Shown: positions 1-7,705, numbered from the stretch's first letter. The stretch: 36,446 nucleotides of DNA from a virus (IMGVR_UViG_3300044568_004058:1-36446); one strand, 5' to 3'. A program made the numbers and translations. The notes: generated from the letters alone by a model not told the origin.

Positions 1-7
1 CATTCTT

Positions 8-208
8 ATGTCTTTAGAAGATATAAATAAAGAATTACATCAAATTATTATTCAAAAATTTTATTATGGAATGACAAATAAAGAGATTGGTCAAAAAAAC
101 GGCTATGGAAAAGAAGCGGCTCGAAAAAAAGTTAAAAAAGCCATCGAATTGTGCCAAGAAATTGTGTATAGTAATATGGGAAAAGGAACTTTAGCATCAG
201 GACAATAG
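8..208 (+). CDS. Sigma-region-4-like HTH protein, probably 5'-truncated by the window edge
   Basis: The visible 66 residues contain a helix-turn-helix of the sigma-70 region 4 / LuxR type: an acidic helix, then YYGMTNKEIGQKNGYGKEAA and a basic recognition helix (ARKKVKKAIE). The reading frame stays open to the left edge and no Shine-Dalgarno site is visible before the first ATG. The true start may therefore lie outside the window and this may be the C-terminal end of a larger protein. Possible roles are a phage sigma-like factor, another DNA-binding regulator, or a terminase-small-like HTH protein; the sequence does not separate these. It lies directly upstream of a virion-type gene, and a promoter-like motif sits inside its 3' end. 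Confidence in the HTH is good; in the function it is low. Confidence 0.55.
   Translation: MSLEDINKELHQIIIQKFYYGMTNKEIGQKNGYGKEAARKKVKKAIELCQEIVYSNMGKGTLASGQ
162..180 (+). promoter_or_regulatory. Promoter-like element TTGTGTATAGTAATATGGG
   Basis: This 19-base stretch matches the element in front of the HNH gene (TTGTGTATAATAATATGGA, about 18712-18730) at 17 of 19 positions. The preceding CAAGA is also shared, with a one-base offset. It lies 68-86 bases upstream of the 248-886 virion gene, inside the end of the preceding gene. A -10-like TATAGT is at 167-172, but there is no good -35 hexamer 16-18 bp upstream. This could be a phage-specific (for example late) promoter rather than a plain sigma-70 one. 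The assignment is inferred from recurrence. Confidence 0.4.
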
Positions 209-247
209 GAAATTAAGATTAAAACCATAAAAGTGAGGTAAATAGCT

Positions 248-886
248 ATGGTTCCAAATCAGTCAGTTAATCCGTATTTAAATAATACAGCGGGTAGCAC
301 CTATACAGCTCAGAGACAAGGTGGTACTATCGTTGGTTTAACTTCTGCTACAACGATAATTACAAAAGCAATTCTAGTTAAAGATATCAACACAAACGAT
401 ATCACAAACGACACCCTTCCAAAAGTATCTTCAGGTGCAAAAGCATACAATACAGCCAAGATTCTTTCTGCTGGAACTTTTGCATACAACGCTGCAAAGA
501 ATGGAACATGGGTATTAACTCGTGTTACAACAACTCTTGCTGGCGTTTCAAAAACTTTCTTACAGTCTATGGCGAATGTTGGATACGCTCCATCATTAGC
601 TTATTATGTAAGAAATAACTGGGTTGATACAACCAGTTTAATCCGCAAAATGCAACTTAGCTTTACTGGCTATGATGCTTCTGGTTCAGGTTATGCTGGA
701 AAGATTAAAGCCAGAACACCTTGGATCACAAGTCCAACTGCTACTGCTGGTACAGACTTTGGTACTTCATCATCTTTACCAAGCAGAGCTTATCCGGGCG
801 AATTGTACATCTTAACAAACTTTATTGATTACAAACCAGCTACAAGCTCAAATAAATATTACTATTCTCCAATTACTGGTAAGTGA
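248..886 (+). CDS. Putative virion structural protein (212 aa)
   Basis: No family is recognised with certainty. The protein is rich in Thr, Ser, Ala, Gly and Tyr and nearly free of Cys. It has a predicted beta-rich pattern and ends in a tyrosine-rich tail (YKPATSSNKYYYSPITGK), a composition typical of abundant phage structural or decoration proteins. The start is supported by a GAGGT Shine-Dalgarno site at 235-239, 8 bases before the ATG. The gene stands alone between a promoter-like element (162-180) and a strong terminator (906-934), an arrangement often seen for highly expressed virion genes. Codon choice is more GC-rich and regular than in neighbouring genes, which also hints at high expression. 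A virion role is inferred from composition and layout, not from homology. Confidence 0.5.
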   Translation: MVPNQSVNPYLNNTAGSTYTAQRQGGTIVGLTSATTIITKAILVKDINTNDITNDTLPKVSSGAKAYNTAKILSAGTFAYNAAKNGTWVLTRVTTTLAGVSKTFLQSMANVGYAPSLAYYVRNNWVDTTSLIRKMQLSFTGYDASGSGYAGKIKARTPWITSPTATAGTDFGTSSSLPSRAYPGELYILTNFIDYKPATSSNKYYYSPITGK

Positions 887-905
887 TTTCCTTTATTATT
901 AAGTT

Positions 906-934
906 GGGGTCGGGGAATCCCGGCCCCTTTTTTT
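906..934 (+). terminator. Rho-independent terminator after the 212-aa gene
   Basis: GGGGTCGGG (906-914) pairs with CCCGGCCCC (919-927) through nine pairs including one T-G wobble. The loop is GAAT and a run of seven T follows (928-934). The stem is very GC-rich against an AT-rich background. It closes the 248-886 transcript. The next gene has its own AGGAG site immediately after, at 935-939. Confidence 0.9.
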
Positions 935-950
935 AGGAGTATATCATATT

Positions 951-1385
951 ATGAGTAGTTTATTTAACTGGCATGAAGCATTACCAAATATTGGAGATTT
1001 CTTTAATAAAGTTGGATTTCCAATGGGCGTATGGTTGGTAACAGTATTTATATTGTATAAACTATTTTATACCATTGGTTATAAAGCATTGTCTAAATTA
1101 TGGAATAAAGTAGAGCCAATAATGGATGCGCACTTTGAACTAGTAACTAGTATGAAAGATAATCTTTCAAAGCAAACTGAGATTATGAGTGCAACAAATG
1201 TTCTTATTGAAACTAAACTTGATAAGCATACAATAATTTTAGAAGATCATAGCAAAGCTCTTGATAGGATGCTTAAAATGAGTGAAAAAAGAAATGAACT
1301 TCTTGAGCAAAATGGCTCAACTAAGAAATTAAAACCATCGCCCTCAAATAATGGATCGGTAGGAAATATTCATGGGACTAAATGA
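951..1385 (+). CDS. Holin-like single-TM protein with coiled coil (144 aa)
   Basis: A hydrophobic segment at about residues 22-45 (FPMGVWLVTVFILYKLFYTI) is a probable membrane helix. It is followed by a long amphipathic, charged region (about 55-115) with coiled-coil character and a basic, low-complexity C-terminus. One N-terminal TM followed by a cytoplasmic coiled coil resembles BhlA/UviB-type phage holin-like proteins and some phage membrane anchors. The ATG is preceded by AGGAG at 935-939, directly behind the terminator. No endolysin gene is visible nearby, so a lysis role is only a possibility. Its end overlaps the next ORF by 14 bases. Confidence 0.45.
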   Translation: MSSLFNWHEALPNIGDFFNKVGFPMGVWLVTVFILYKLFYTIGYKALSKLWNKVEPIMDAHFELVTSMKDNLSKQTEIMSATNVLIETKLDKHTIILEDHSKALDRMLKMSEKRNELLEQNGSTKKLKPSPSNNGSVGNIHGTK

Positions 1386-1557
1386 TAAAATCATAGAAAT
1401 TTTGCTTAAACAGTTTAATTTTTCTCAGGCCGACCTTGACAAAGTGAAGGCGGTACTGGATAATATAAATGTAAAAACGGTTGATGGCAAAACCTACATT
1501 GAAATCAGGGTAAACAAAGTAACAGTCGTATTAGAAGGCAATCAGAATGAATCTTAA
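1372..1557 (+). CDS. Unknown small protein (61 aa)
   Basis: This acidic/basic mixed, soluble small protein has an N-terminal amphipathic helix (NDKIIEILLKQFNFSQADLD) followed by a beta-hairpin-like segment (TYIEIRVNKVTVVLEG). No known family is recognised. It overlaps the end of the holin-like gene by 14 bases and the start of the next gene by 11 bases, so translational coupling is likely. A sigma-70-type promoter (1436-1464) lies inside it. Confidence 0.55.
   Translation: MGLNDKIIEILLKQFNFSQADLDKVKAVLDNINVKTVDGKTYIEIRVNKVTVVLEGNQNES
1436..1464 (+). promoter_or_regulatory. Sigma-70-type promoter inside the 61-aa gene
   Basis: TTGACA (1436-1441) is an exact -35 box. A spacer of 17 bases leads to GATAAT (1459-1464), a 5/6 match to the -10 box. 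It points rightward into the small genes, the deaminase and the ribonucleotide reductase. It is one of four exact TTGACA sites that all have a well-placed -10. Prediction only. Confidence 0.5.
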
Positions 1558-1891
1558 TATTGGAAAAATTAGAATTACAGAGGAGATTGACCGTTATGAT
1601 AGCGGTCTTCTCATGTTTAAGTTTAAACAGAATAAAATTGAATACCACTGTATCAGCATTCAACTGCTAAATGAAAGAGAAGGTTACTTAGCCTTTTTTC
1701 TATCTAAAGAGTTAGCAGATCTTTTTAAAAAGAGTGATTATAGTACAAAAGGTATGCAAGATTTATTTAAGGAAAAAATTGAAGAATTCTATTTTGTTTC
1801 ATTTCAAGATGAAGACCCTGAAACTCAAGTAATTGAATACTGCGGATTTATTGAAAAAGAAGAAGTTTTTAAACTTTTCAACATAAAATAA
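1547..1891 (+). CDS. Unknown phage protein (114 aa)
   Basis: No family is recognised. The protein is soluble, Phe- and Glu-rich, with alternating beta-type segments (RITEEIDRYDSGLLMFKFKQ; IEYHCISIQLLNEREGYLAF) and a charged C-terminal half. Its ATG overlaps the end of the preceding ORF by 11 bases, and it is followed after 16 bases by the next small gene. A hairpin (stem 1589-1595 with 1601-1607) sits about 40 bases into the coding region; its relevance is unknown. It is the first complete gene downstream of the 1436-1464 promoter. Confidence 0.55.
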   Translation: MNLNIGKIRITEEIDRYDSGLLMFKFKQNKIEYHCISIQLLNEREGYLAFFLSKELADLFKKSDYSTKGMQDLFKEKIEEFYFVSFQDEDPETQVIEYCGFIEKEEVFKLFNIK

Positions 1892-1907
1892 TTTAAAGGA
1901 CTTGATC

Positions 1908-2096
1908 ATGAGAATTAACGTAGACAAGCTCAATGAAACAGTAAAAAAAGAGATCCCAAACACAGAAAATATTTCAAATCCAGATGGATTTTTTGGTTAC
2001 TTTGAAGAGCGAGAAGGCTATAATAAATTAGTAGCATTTTGCTCACGTAACGATCAATCAAAATTCACTTGGATTCATAAAGCGTATCAAGCATGA
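1908..2096 (+). CDS. Unknown small protein (62 aa)
   Basis: A short soluble protein of unrecognised family; the middle reads NPDGFFGYFEEREGYNKLVA and the end is aromatic (FTWIHKAYQA). The ATG at 1908 is preferred over the upstream in-frame TTG at 1902 because AAAGGA (1895-1900) is 7 bases upstream of it. Its stop overlaps the start of the deaminase gene in an ATGA arrangement, so the two are probably translationally coupled. Confidence 0.55.
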   Translation: MRINVDKLNETVKKEIPNTENISNPDGFFGYFEEREGYNKLVAFCSRNDQSKFTWIHKAYQA

Positions 2097-2566
2097 GACT
2101 AGACTGGGATCAATATTTTTTAGGAATGGCCCACTGGGCAGCTATTCGTTCTCACGATAGCCAGACTCAAGTGGGCTGTATTATTGTTAATTCAGATAAT
2201 CATATTATCAGTATTGGATATAACGGATTTCCTGCGAAAACTAATGACACTAATCTTCCAACGGTTAGGCCGGGAAAATATCCTTTTATGCTACATGCAG
2301 AACAAAACGCCATTAGCAACATGTTAATTAAACAAAATAATTTAAGAGCTTATATAACAGCTAATCCATGTTCAACGTGTGCAAAGCTATTATGGCAAAA
2401 TGATATAAAAGAATTAATAGTAGATAAAAAAGGCGTCATATATTCAATGAATCAAGGCGATATTGATGTTATGAAATTTTTGATAGAAAACGGTTTAAAA
2501 ATAAGAAACATAGATTTTAATCAAGATATATTTGCGTATCTTGCCAATAAATTAAGAAGAGGATAA
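2093..2566 (+). CDS. Deoxycytidylate (dCMP) deaminase-like zinc enzyme
   Basis: This cytidine/deoxycytidylate deaminase-fold protein would convert dCMP to dUMP and so feed dTMP synthesis. The zinc site is visible: H68 and E70 in LHAEQNAI (HAE motif) and C93/C96 in PCSTCAKL. The N-terminal SHDSQTQVGCIIVN and YNGFPA segments are typical of dCMP deaminases. At 157 aa the length is normal for the family. It sits directly before ribonucleotide reductase, and a dUTPase occurs further along the same strand, giving a coherent dUMP/dNTP supply route. The start overlaps the preceding stop (ATGA). No thymidylate synthase was seen in the window. A related CMP/dCMP-type deaminase with another substrate cannot be excluded. 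Confidence 0.85.
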   Translation: MRLDWDQYFLGMAHWAAIRSHDSQTQVGCIIVNSDNHIISIGYNGFPAKTNDTNLPTVRPGKYPFMLHAEQNAISNMLIKQNNLRAYITANPCSTCAKLLWQNDIKELIVDKKGVIYSMNQGDIDVMKFLIENGLKIRNIDFNQDIFAYLANKLRRG

Positions 2567-2569
2567 TAA

Positions 2570-4753
2570 ATGTCAATTAAAGCACTCCAAGACTATACTT
2601 TCACCGGAAAATATGCAAGATTTATTCCAGATAAAAAAAGAAGAGAAACGTACAAAGAAAGTGTTGATCGTGTTCGCAATATGATGCATAAGCAATATGC
2701 AGATAAGGGCGAAGAAGTAGGAAAGATGATCGATTGGGCATATGATATGATGCTCAAGAAAAAGGGACTCGGCTCACAACGAGCATTGCAATTTGGCGGA
2801 GACCCAATCTTCAAGCATAATGCTAGAATGTATAATTGTACAGTTTCTTTTGCAGATCGTATAAGATTCTTTCAAGAGTGCATGTATATGCTTCTTTGCG
2901 GATGCGGAGTTGGATTCTCAGTTCAGTTTAAGCATATTGATAAATTACCAAATCTTTTAGATAGCAAATCTGGAAAAGTAAATTATACTATTCCTGACGA
3001 TATTGAAGGGTGGAGCGATGCTGTCGGTATTTTAATTTCGTCATATTTTGATAGTGATAGCGAATTTCAAGATTATAAAGGAAAAGAAGTTCAATTTATT
3101 TATGATAAAATTCGTAAAAAGGGAACAAGAATTTCTGGAGGAGGAAAGGCTCCCGGTCCAGAACCACTAAAAAGGGCATTAGATAAAATTAAAGACGTTC
3201 TTGATAAAGCTGTCCTGCGAGGCAATAAAAGAATCAAACCTATTGAAGTATACGATATAGTGATGCATTTTGCAGATGCTGTTATTTCTGGAGGAGTTCG
3301 CAGAAGTGCGACGATCTGCCTTTTTTCGCCAGAAGATAAAGAGATGGCTACCGCTAAAACTGGTAATTGGTTTATTGATAATCCTCAGCGGGGGCGATCT
3401 AACAATTCAGCATTGCTACTTCGAGAGAAGACAACTCCTGAACAATTCTCTGAACTAATGAAGTCAGTAAAAGAGTTTGGTGAGCCGGGATTTGTATGGG
3501 CTGACGATGAAGACTTTATTGTTAATCCTTGTGTTGAAATCGGTATGTATCCAGTTGATATTGAAACTGGTGAAAGCGGTTGGCAGGGATGTAATCTTTC
3601 TACTGTTAATTGTGCGAAAGTTAATACAGAAGAAGATTTTTATGATGCAGTTCGTGCTGTAACAATTATTGGAACTCTTCAAGCTGGATTTAATAATTTT
3701 CCATATTTAGGTAAAACTAGCGAAAAGATTTTTGCCAGAGAGGCTTTACTTGGCGTATCAGGAACGGGCTGGTTTGAAAAGCCTGAAATTTGTTTAAATC
3801 CCGATATCCAAAGAAAGGCAGCAGAACTTGCAAAATCTACCAATAAAATGGTCGCAGCAGCAATCGGCATCAATCAGGCTGCGAGAGTCACGTGCGTTAA
3901 ACCTGAAGGCACTGCTTCTTGTATTCTTGGTACTGCTAGCGGTATCCATCCTCATCATGCTAAACGCTATATTCGTCGTGTTCAGGCAAATAAGATGGAA
4001 GCAATCTACCAACATTTCCAAAAATGTAATCCAAGAGCGTGCGAAGAATCTGTTTGGTCGGCCAATAGGACCGATGATGTAATTGCTTTTTGTATTGAAG
4101 TCCCTGATGGTAGCAAAACTAAGAACCAAATTACTGCTATTGAACTTCTTAAAACGGTAAAGTCAACTCAACAAAATTGGGTATTGTCGGGAACTAATAA
4201 GGAGCTTTGTACTAAGCCTTGGCTTAATCATAATGTCAGCAATACTATTAATGTTAAGCCAGCGGAATGGGAAGAGGTTGAGAAATTCATTTATGATAAT
4301 CGTGAATTTTTCTGTGGGATTTCCTTGCTTCCAGTAACAGGAGATAAGGATTATCCTCAAGCTCCATTTACTACTGTGTATTTACCTAGCGAGATGATTG
4401 CACATTATGGCGATGGAGTCATGTTTGCAAGTGGTTTAATTGAAGTTGCTTTAACTTTATTTGAAGATAATCTTTGGGCAGCTTGCGATAGCCTTCTTGG
4501 ACTAGGCGCTCCAATCAAAGGTAAGGCTAAAGAAGAATGGGTATCAAGATGTGGAAGATTTGCCAATAAGTACTTTGAAGGTGACGTAAAGAAGTTTACC
4601 TATTGCATGAAAGATATTTATAACTTTAAACTCTGGACTGAACTTAAGCGAGAGTATGAAGATGTTGATTATACAGAAGTTCTTGAAGAATATGATGATA
4701 CTCAATTGGAACAGGCAATGGCATGTACTGGTGGAGCTTGTGAAGTAGTATGA
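2570..4753 (+). CDS. nrdJ: Class II (adenosylcobalamin-dependent) ribonucleotide reductase
   Basis: At 727 aa this is close to the monomeric class II ribonucleoside-triphosphate reductase of Lactobacillus leichmannii (739 aa). It reduces ribonucleotides to deoxyribonucleotides using a B12 radical. Visible residues are C90 in the NCTVSF segment (one of the active-site redox pair), C321 and E323 in NPCVEIGM (thiyl radical Cys and Glu), C341 in WQGCNLSTVNC (partner of the redox pair), and the C-terminal swinging-arm pair C719/C724 in CTGGACEVV, with the same spacing as the family's C731/C736. KPEGTASCILG matches the conserved phosphate-binding region. No intein is present. The start overlaps nothing but follows the deaminase by only 3 bases. 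A cobalamin requirement implies the infected host supplies the cofactor. Confidence 0.93.
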   Translation: MSIKALQDYTFTGKYARFIPDKKRRETYKESVDRVRNMMHKQYADKGEEVGKMIDWAYDMMLKKKGLGSQRALQFGGDPIFKHNARMYNCTVSFADRIRFFQECMYMLLCGCGVGFSVQFKHIDKLPNLLDSKSGKVNYTIPDDIEGWSDAVGILISSYFDSDSEFQDYKGKEVQFIYDKIRKKGTRISGGGKAPGPEPLKRALDKIKDVLDKAVLRGNKRIKPIEVYDIVMHFADAVISGGVRRSATICLFSPEDKEMATAKTGNWFIDNPQRGRSNNSALLLREKTTPEQFSELMKSVKEFGEPGFVWADDEDFIVNPCVEIGMYPVDIETGESGWQGCNLSTVNCAKVNTEEDFYDAVRAVTIIGTLQAGFNNFPYLGKTSEKIFAREALLGVSGTGWFEKPEICLNPDIQRKAAELAKSTNKMVAAAIGINQAARVTCVKPEGTASCILGTASGIHPHHAKRYIRRVQANKMEAIYQHFQKCNPRACEESVWSANRTDDVIAFCIEVPDGSKTKNQITAIELLKTVKSTQQNWVLSGTNKELCTKPWLNHNVSNTINVKPAEWEEVEKFIYDNREFFCGISLLPVTGDKDYPQAPFTTVYLPSEMIAHYGDGVMFASGLIEVALTLFEDNLWAACDSLLGLGAPIKGKAKEEWVSRCGRFANKYFEGDVKKFTYCMKDIYNFKLWTELKREYEDVDYTEVLEEYDDTQLEQAMACTGGACEVV

Positions 4754-5808
4754 GTTTATTCGGAGTCCCTCCAACTTTAATAAGATACGACCTACAAAGT
4801 TTAAAAATAAATAATGTAGGCGTATCAGGTATTCAAAATATATCTATAAGCCAAACTTTAGATGCAACAACGATTCCTGCTTGGGGAAATCCATTTACGT
4901 CTAAAAATATATATAAAAAACCAAACATTGAAATATCTTTTAGTAAATTTATTTCTGACAATGTTAAACCACTTCCAATTGATGGAGCAATAACTGGAGT
5001 TAGTAAAACAGGATCTGTAATTCCTTCTGGAAGATTAGTTCCATCTCCATTGGATATTGATTTATATATTTATAATTATCAAAATTCTGAAAACATATAT
5101 CCAACAGGAATACAATTAAAAGACTGCTTGTTAAAATCTGTATCATATAGATTCCAAACAGAAGGATTTTTTACAGAAGATATTTCTTTTAGTTCTCATG
5201 CATTATTAAGCAGTGGAATGCCAAATGCAATAAAAGCAAATGAAGATAGTCCATCTTATGTAGCGCATAGTGGAAATGTAAAGAGAAGAAAAGATTTCTT
5301 TGTAAGCGGGATACCACCAGAAGTGTCAGGACACTTATCTAGCGGTCATGCTTTATTATCAGTCGAAGTTACAATATCTTTTGACTATGGTGAAGTTCCT
5401 TCTTATGGAAGATTCTATACGGCTGCTAATAAATATGTAAGATATCCAATTGATGTGTCGTGTACTTTTGAAGTTCTTGATCGTGGATTTTATCCAGTAA
5501 CAAATAACTTATTCCAAGATACAGGAACAATACCTGATACTTATGTATATTCGGGAATTCCTAACCCTCCACCGTTTAGTGGAGAAATAAGAGCTTCTGG
5601 AAATATAAATGAAGTTGTAAATTCAGTTTTTGAAAATATGTATACCACTGGAATTTTATTAGGCATTAAAGATTCTTTAACAATAGATCTTGGGTCTAAT
5701 AATTTCTTAACAAACAGAGAAAGAAGTGGAGGTGATGCTGGGCAAAATAACTACTCAACATATCGCTACACATATAAAAATACAACAAGCGAATTTACTT
5801 TATCATGA
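4750..5808 (+). CDS. Putative virion protein with two tail-tube-like domains (352 aa)
   Basis: The protein is Ser/Gly/Tyr-rich and beta-rich, with no membrane segments. Two halves each show a pattern reminiscent of phage tail-tube domains. The first contains GIQNISISQTLDATTIPAWG followed by PNIEISFSKF. The second contains VEVTISFDYGEVPSYGRFYT followed by VRYPIDVSCTFEV. That suggests a duplicated tube-type or baseplate-hub-type fold. The start overlaps the stop of the reductase gene (ATGA), so a structural gene is embedded in the nucleotide-metabolism operon, which is unusual. The assignment is by pattern only; structure prediction would be needed to settle it. Confidence 0.45.
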   Translation: MSLFGVPPTLIRYDLQSLKINNVGVSGIQNISISQTLDATTIPAWGNPFTSKNIYKKPNIEISFSKFISDNVKPLPIDGAITGVSKTGSVIPSGRLVPSPLDIDLYIYNYQNSENIYPTGIQLKDCLLKSVSYRFQTEGFFTEDISFSSHALLSSGMPNAIKANEDSPSYVAHSGNVKRRKDFFVSGIPPEVSGHLSSGHALLSVEVTISFDYGEVPSYGRFYTAANKYVRYPIDVSCTFEVLDRGFYPVTNNLFQDTGTIPDTYVYSGIPNPPPFSGEIRASGNINEVVNSVFENMYTTGILLGIKDSLTIDLGSNNFLTNRERSGGDAGQNNYSTYRYTYKNTTSEFTLS

Positions 5809-5821
5809 AAGATCATAAATC

Positions 5822-6517
5822 ATGTCAACACGCAAAACAAGAAAAACCGCTCAAAGAGCAACAGCAAGTGCTATAACTAATCCGCATCGTAAAATACTTA
5901 AACCGAAAAGTATTAATCAAGAAAACTATATCATATCTATGGTTGAAAACGATATTACAATTTGTACAGGTCCAGCAGGATCTGGCAAATCTTCGGTTGC
6001 TGTTGGTCTTGCGTGTAACTGGCTTTTAGAAAATAAAATAGAAAAAATCATAGTAACAAGACCAGTTGTTGAAGCCGGTAGAGGGCTTGGATATCTTCCC
6101 GGTAGTAAAGATGAGAAGATACAACCCTATGTTATGCCAGTTCTTGAAGAGATGCAGCAATATCTTGGCAGAGAATTATTAAACAAACAGCTTGCTGCTG
6201 GAATTGTTGAACTCTGTCCACTTGAGTATATGAGAGGAAGAAACTTCCATCATTCATTTATGATACTTGATGAAGCACAGAACGCAACGTATGAACAAAT
6301 AAAAATGTTTTTAACTAGAATAGGAATGCATTCACGAGCAATTATTGAAGGCGATCCATATCAATCAGACCTACCCCTTTCTATGAGGGGTGCAATGATG
6401 GATATTAGAGACAAGCTATTTGGATTACAAGGAGTTGGAGTTTGTGAACTTCAGGCAACAGATATTGTTCGTAACCCTATAATCGGTCGAGTACTAGAAA
6501 GGCTAGAGACTAGATGA
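5822..6517 (+). CDS. phoH: PhoH-like P-loop ATPase
   Basis: This is a PhoH-family NTPase (231 aa), common in environmental phages and thought to act on RNA. Its exact role in infection is unsettled. Walker A is GPAGSGKSS (K56) and Walker B is FMILDEAQN (D150). The family signature VTRPVVEAGRGLGYLPG and the later IIEGDPYQSDLP are both present. The basic N-terminal 35 residues (TRKTRKTAQRA) could bind nucleic acid. The start is 13 bases after the preceding gene; the end overlaps the following small gene in an ATGA. Confidence 0.93.
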   Translation: MSTRKTRKTAQRATASAITNPHRKILKPKSINQENYIISMVENDITICTGPAGSGKSSVAVGLACNWLLENKIEKIIVTRPVVEAGRGLGYLPGSKDEKIQPYVMPVLEEMQQYLGRELLNKQLAAGIVELCPLEYMRGRNFHHSFMILDEAQNATYEQIKMFLTRIGMHSRAIIEGDPYQSDLPLSMRGAMMDIRDKLFGLQGVGVCELQATDIVRNPIIGRVLERLETR

Positions 6518-6774
6518 GAAAGTATGTCGCTCCAATCATTGTTGCTGGAATCTTAATAGGTAACTTAGCTTTATCTTATGCAGCAATGAAAGACATGAAA
6601 GAAGAATCTCAAGATATTAATGTTGAGATTATTGAACATTATAACTATATGATTGATTTTGAAGAAAGAACAAAAGAAGAAGAGAGAATTATCAAAGAAG
6701 GATATGCCCATTTTCTATCTTATGTTTCTGAGGAATACTACGAGTCTAATCCAGAAGATAAACCAAGTTTTTGA
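6514..6774 (+). CDS. Small protein with N-terminal signal/membrane segment (86 aa)
   Basis: Residues 2-24 (RKYVAPIIVAGILIGNLALS) form a positively charged N-terminus plus hydrophobic stretch, typical of a membrane anchor or signal peptide. The remaining 60 residues are strongly acidic and helical (EERTKEEERIIKEGYAHFLS). No family is recognised. The protein would sit in the host inner membrane with an acidic soluble tail, or be exported. The start overlaps the phoH stop in an ATGA. Confidence 0.6.
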   Translation: MRKYVAPIIVAGILIGNLALSYAAMKDMKEESQDINVEIIEHYNYMIDFEERTKEEERIIKEGYAHFLSYVSEEYYESNPEDKPSF

Positions 6775-6781
6775 GGAATTT

Positions 6782-7123
6782 ATGCCAACTTATCACTATG
6801 CTTGCAAAGAATGCAAAGAAGAATTCGAAGTCTTTCATTCAATCAAAGAACCATTAAGAACCATCTGTCCATTTTGCGAAAAAGCGGGCTTGTCGGTTGT
6901 TTTGGATGAGCCTCCTGTTATAATAAATAAAGAGGTGAAGACAATCGGCCAGCTCGCCGAAAAGAATGCCAAAAGCCTTGGGCGGTATGGACTTGAAGAA
7001 AAGATGGCAAAGGACGGCTCTTTAGAAAGAATTAAGCACAGAGAAAAAAGAGAGCTAAATAGTAAAATAGCAAAGCTGTCTCCAGAGAAACAACGGAAAT
7101 TTATTGAAACAGGAAAACTATGA
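6782..7123 (+). CDS. FmdB-type zinc-ribbon protein (113 aa)
   Basis: The N-terminus MPTYHYACKECKEEFEVFHS with ICPFCEKAG matches the FmdB/CxxC zinc-ribbon family (two CxxC knuckles at residues 8-11 and 29-32). The rest is a basic helical tail, ending in a segment (SPEKQRKFIETGKL) typical of phage FmdB-like proteins. The ATG at 6782 is chosen over the longer frame from 6653 because the family begins exactly at MPTY and GAGGA lies at 6773-6777. FmdB-like proteins are regulators or of unknown role; here the role is unknown. The stop overlaps the next gene (ATGA). Confidence 0.75.
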   Translation: MPTYHYACKECKEEFEVFHSIKEPLRTICPFCEKAGLSVVLDEPPVIINKEVKTIGQLAEKNAKSLGRYGLEEKMAKDGSLERIKHREKRELNSKIAKLSPEKQRKFIETGKL

Positions 7124-7368
7124 TAAGAGAAAAATTCAATGTAGGTCCACATATAGGAATACTAAAAGTGAATCTATATATCCATAGAATGTTAGATGAT
7201 GGTAGTGTTGATCCTGAAATTGTAGATTGCACAGAAGAATTTCAAAATTTAAAAATGACAAACAAAGGCGAGATTCATGTGGTAGGATATGATAAGAAGG
7301 ATTGTATTGAAAAAGTAAAAAATATGCTTGAAAGTCTAGGAAAAACAAATGTCAAGAAACGAAAATGA
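7120..7368 (+). CDS. Unknown small protein (82 aa)
   Basis: No family is recognised. It is a soluble alpha/beta-type small protein: a beta-rich first half (HIGILKVNLYIHRMLDDGSV) and a C-terminal Lys-rich helix ending KKRK. It overlaps the zinc-ribbon gene in an ATGA and the next gene by 20 bases, so it belongs to the same translationally coupled operon. Confidence 0.5.
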   Translation: MIREKFNVGPHIGILKVNLYIHRMLDDGSVDPEIVDCTEEFQNLKMTNKGEIHVVGYDKKDCIEKVKNMLESLGKTNVKKRK

Positions 7369-7705
7369 AAATATACAAGATCTTAATTTACCAGAAAAAG
7401 ATGAAGTAAACGTAGAGTTTATCGAGAAGACAGGAAAATCAGGAGAAGAGCATAACGCTGTTGCTAAAATTGCAACAATAGTAAACAAAGAAGAACAGAA
7501 AAAAACAATTAATTACTATGTAAAAATTGGAAGGGGTATGATATTTGATCCTTTTGGAATGGACTCTAATAAAATCAATGCCTACAATTTTCAATTTAAA
7601 AAAGCTGATGAGAAAGTTTTTTCATATTATTTACAGTATTTGAAAACACGAAGATCAATGTTTTTAACTTATGCTCAAAGAGAATTTCAAAATAAAGGAT
7701 ATTGA
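7349..7705 (+). CDS. Unknown phage protein (118 aa)
   Basis: No family is recognised. The first 35 residues are acidic and probably disordered. They are followed by a compact region with YYVKIGRGMIFDPFGMDS and an aromatic helical C-terminus (VFSYYLQYLKTRRSMFLTYA). It overlaps the preceding gene by 20 bases and is 2 bases from the next. Its context is the PhoH to RecA stretch of small unknown genes. Confidence 0.5.
   Translation: MSRNENENIQDLNLPEKDEVNVEFIEKTGKSGEEHNAVAKIATIVNKEEQKKTINYYVKIGRGMIFDPFGMDSNKINAYNFQFKKADEKVFSYYLQYLKTRRSMFLTYAQREFQNKGY

Noticed and set aside
2593-4774. Several 60-110-aa ORFs on both strands inside the reductase gene
   Set aside because: They are shadows of a clear, full-length enzyme gene. 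They lack ribosome sites and have no coherent composition.
6653-6781. Longer N-terminus for the zinc-ribbon protein at 6782
   Set aside because: The upstream part overlaps the acidic small protein in another frame, and the FmdB family begins at MPTY; the GAGGA site fits the ATG at 6782.
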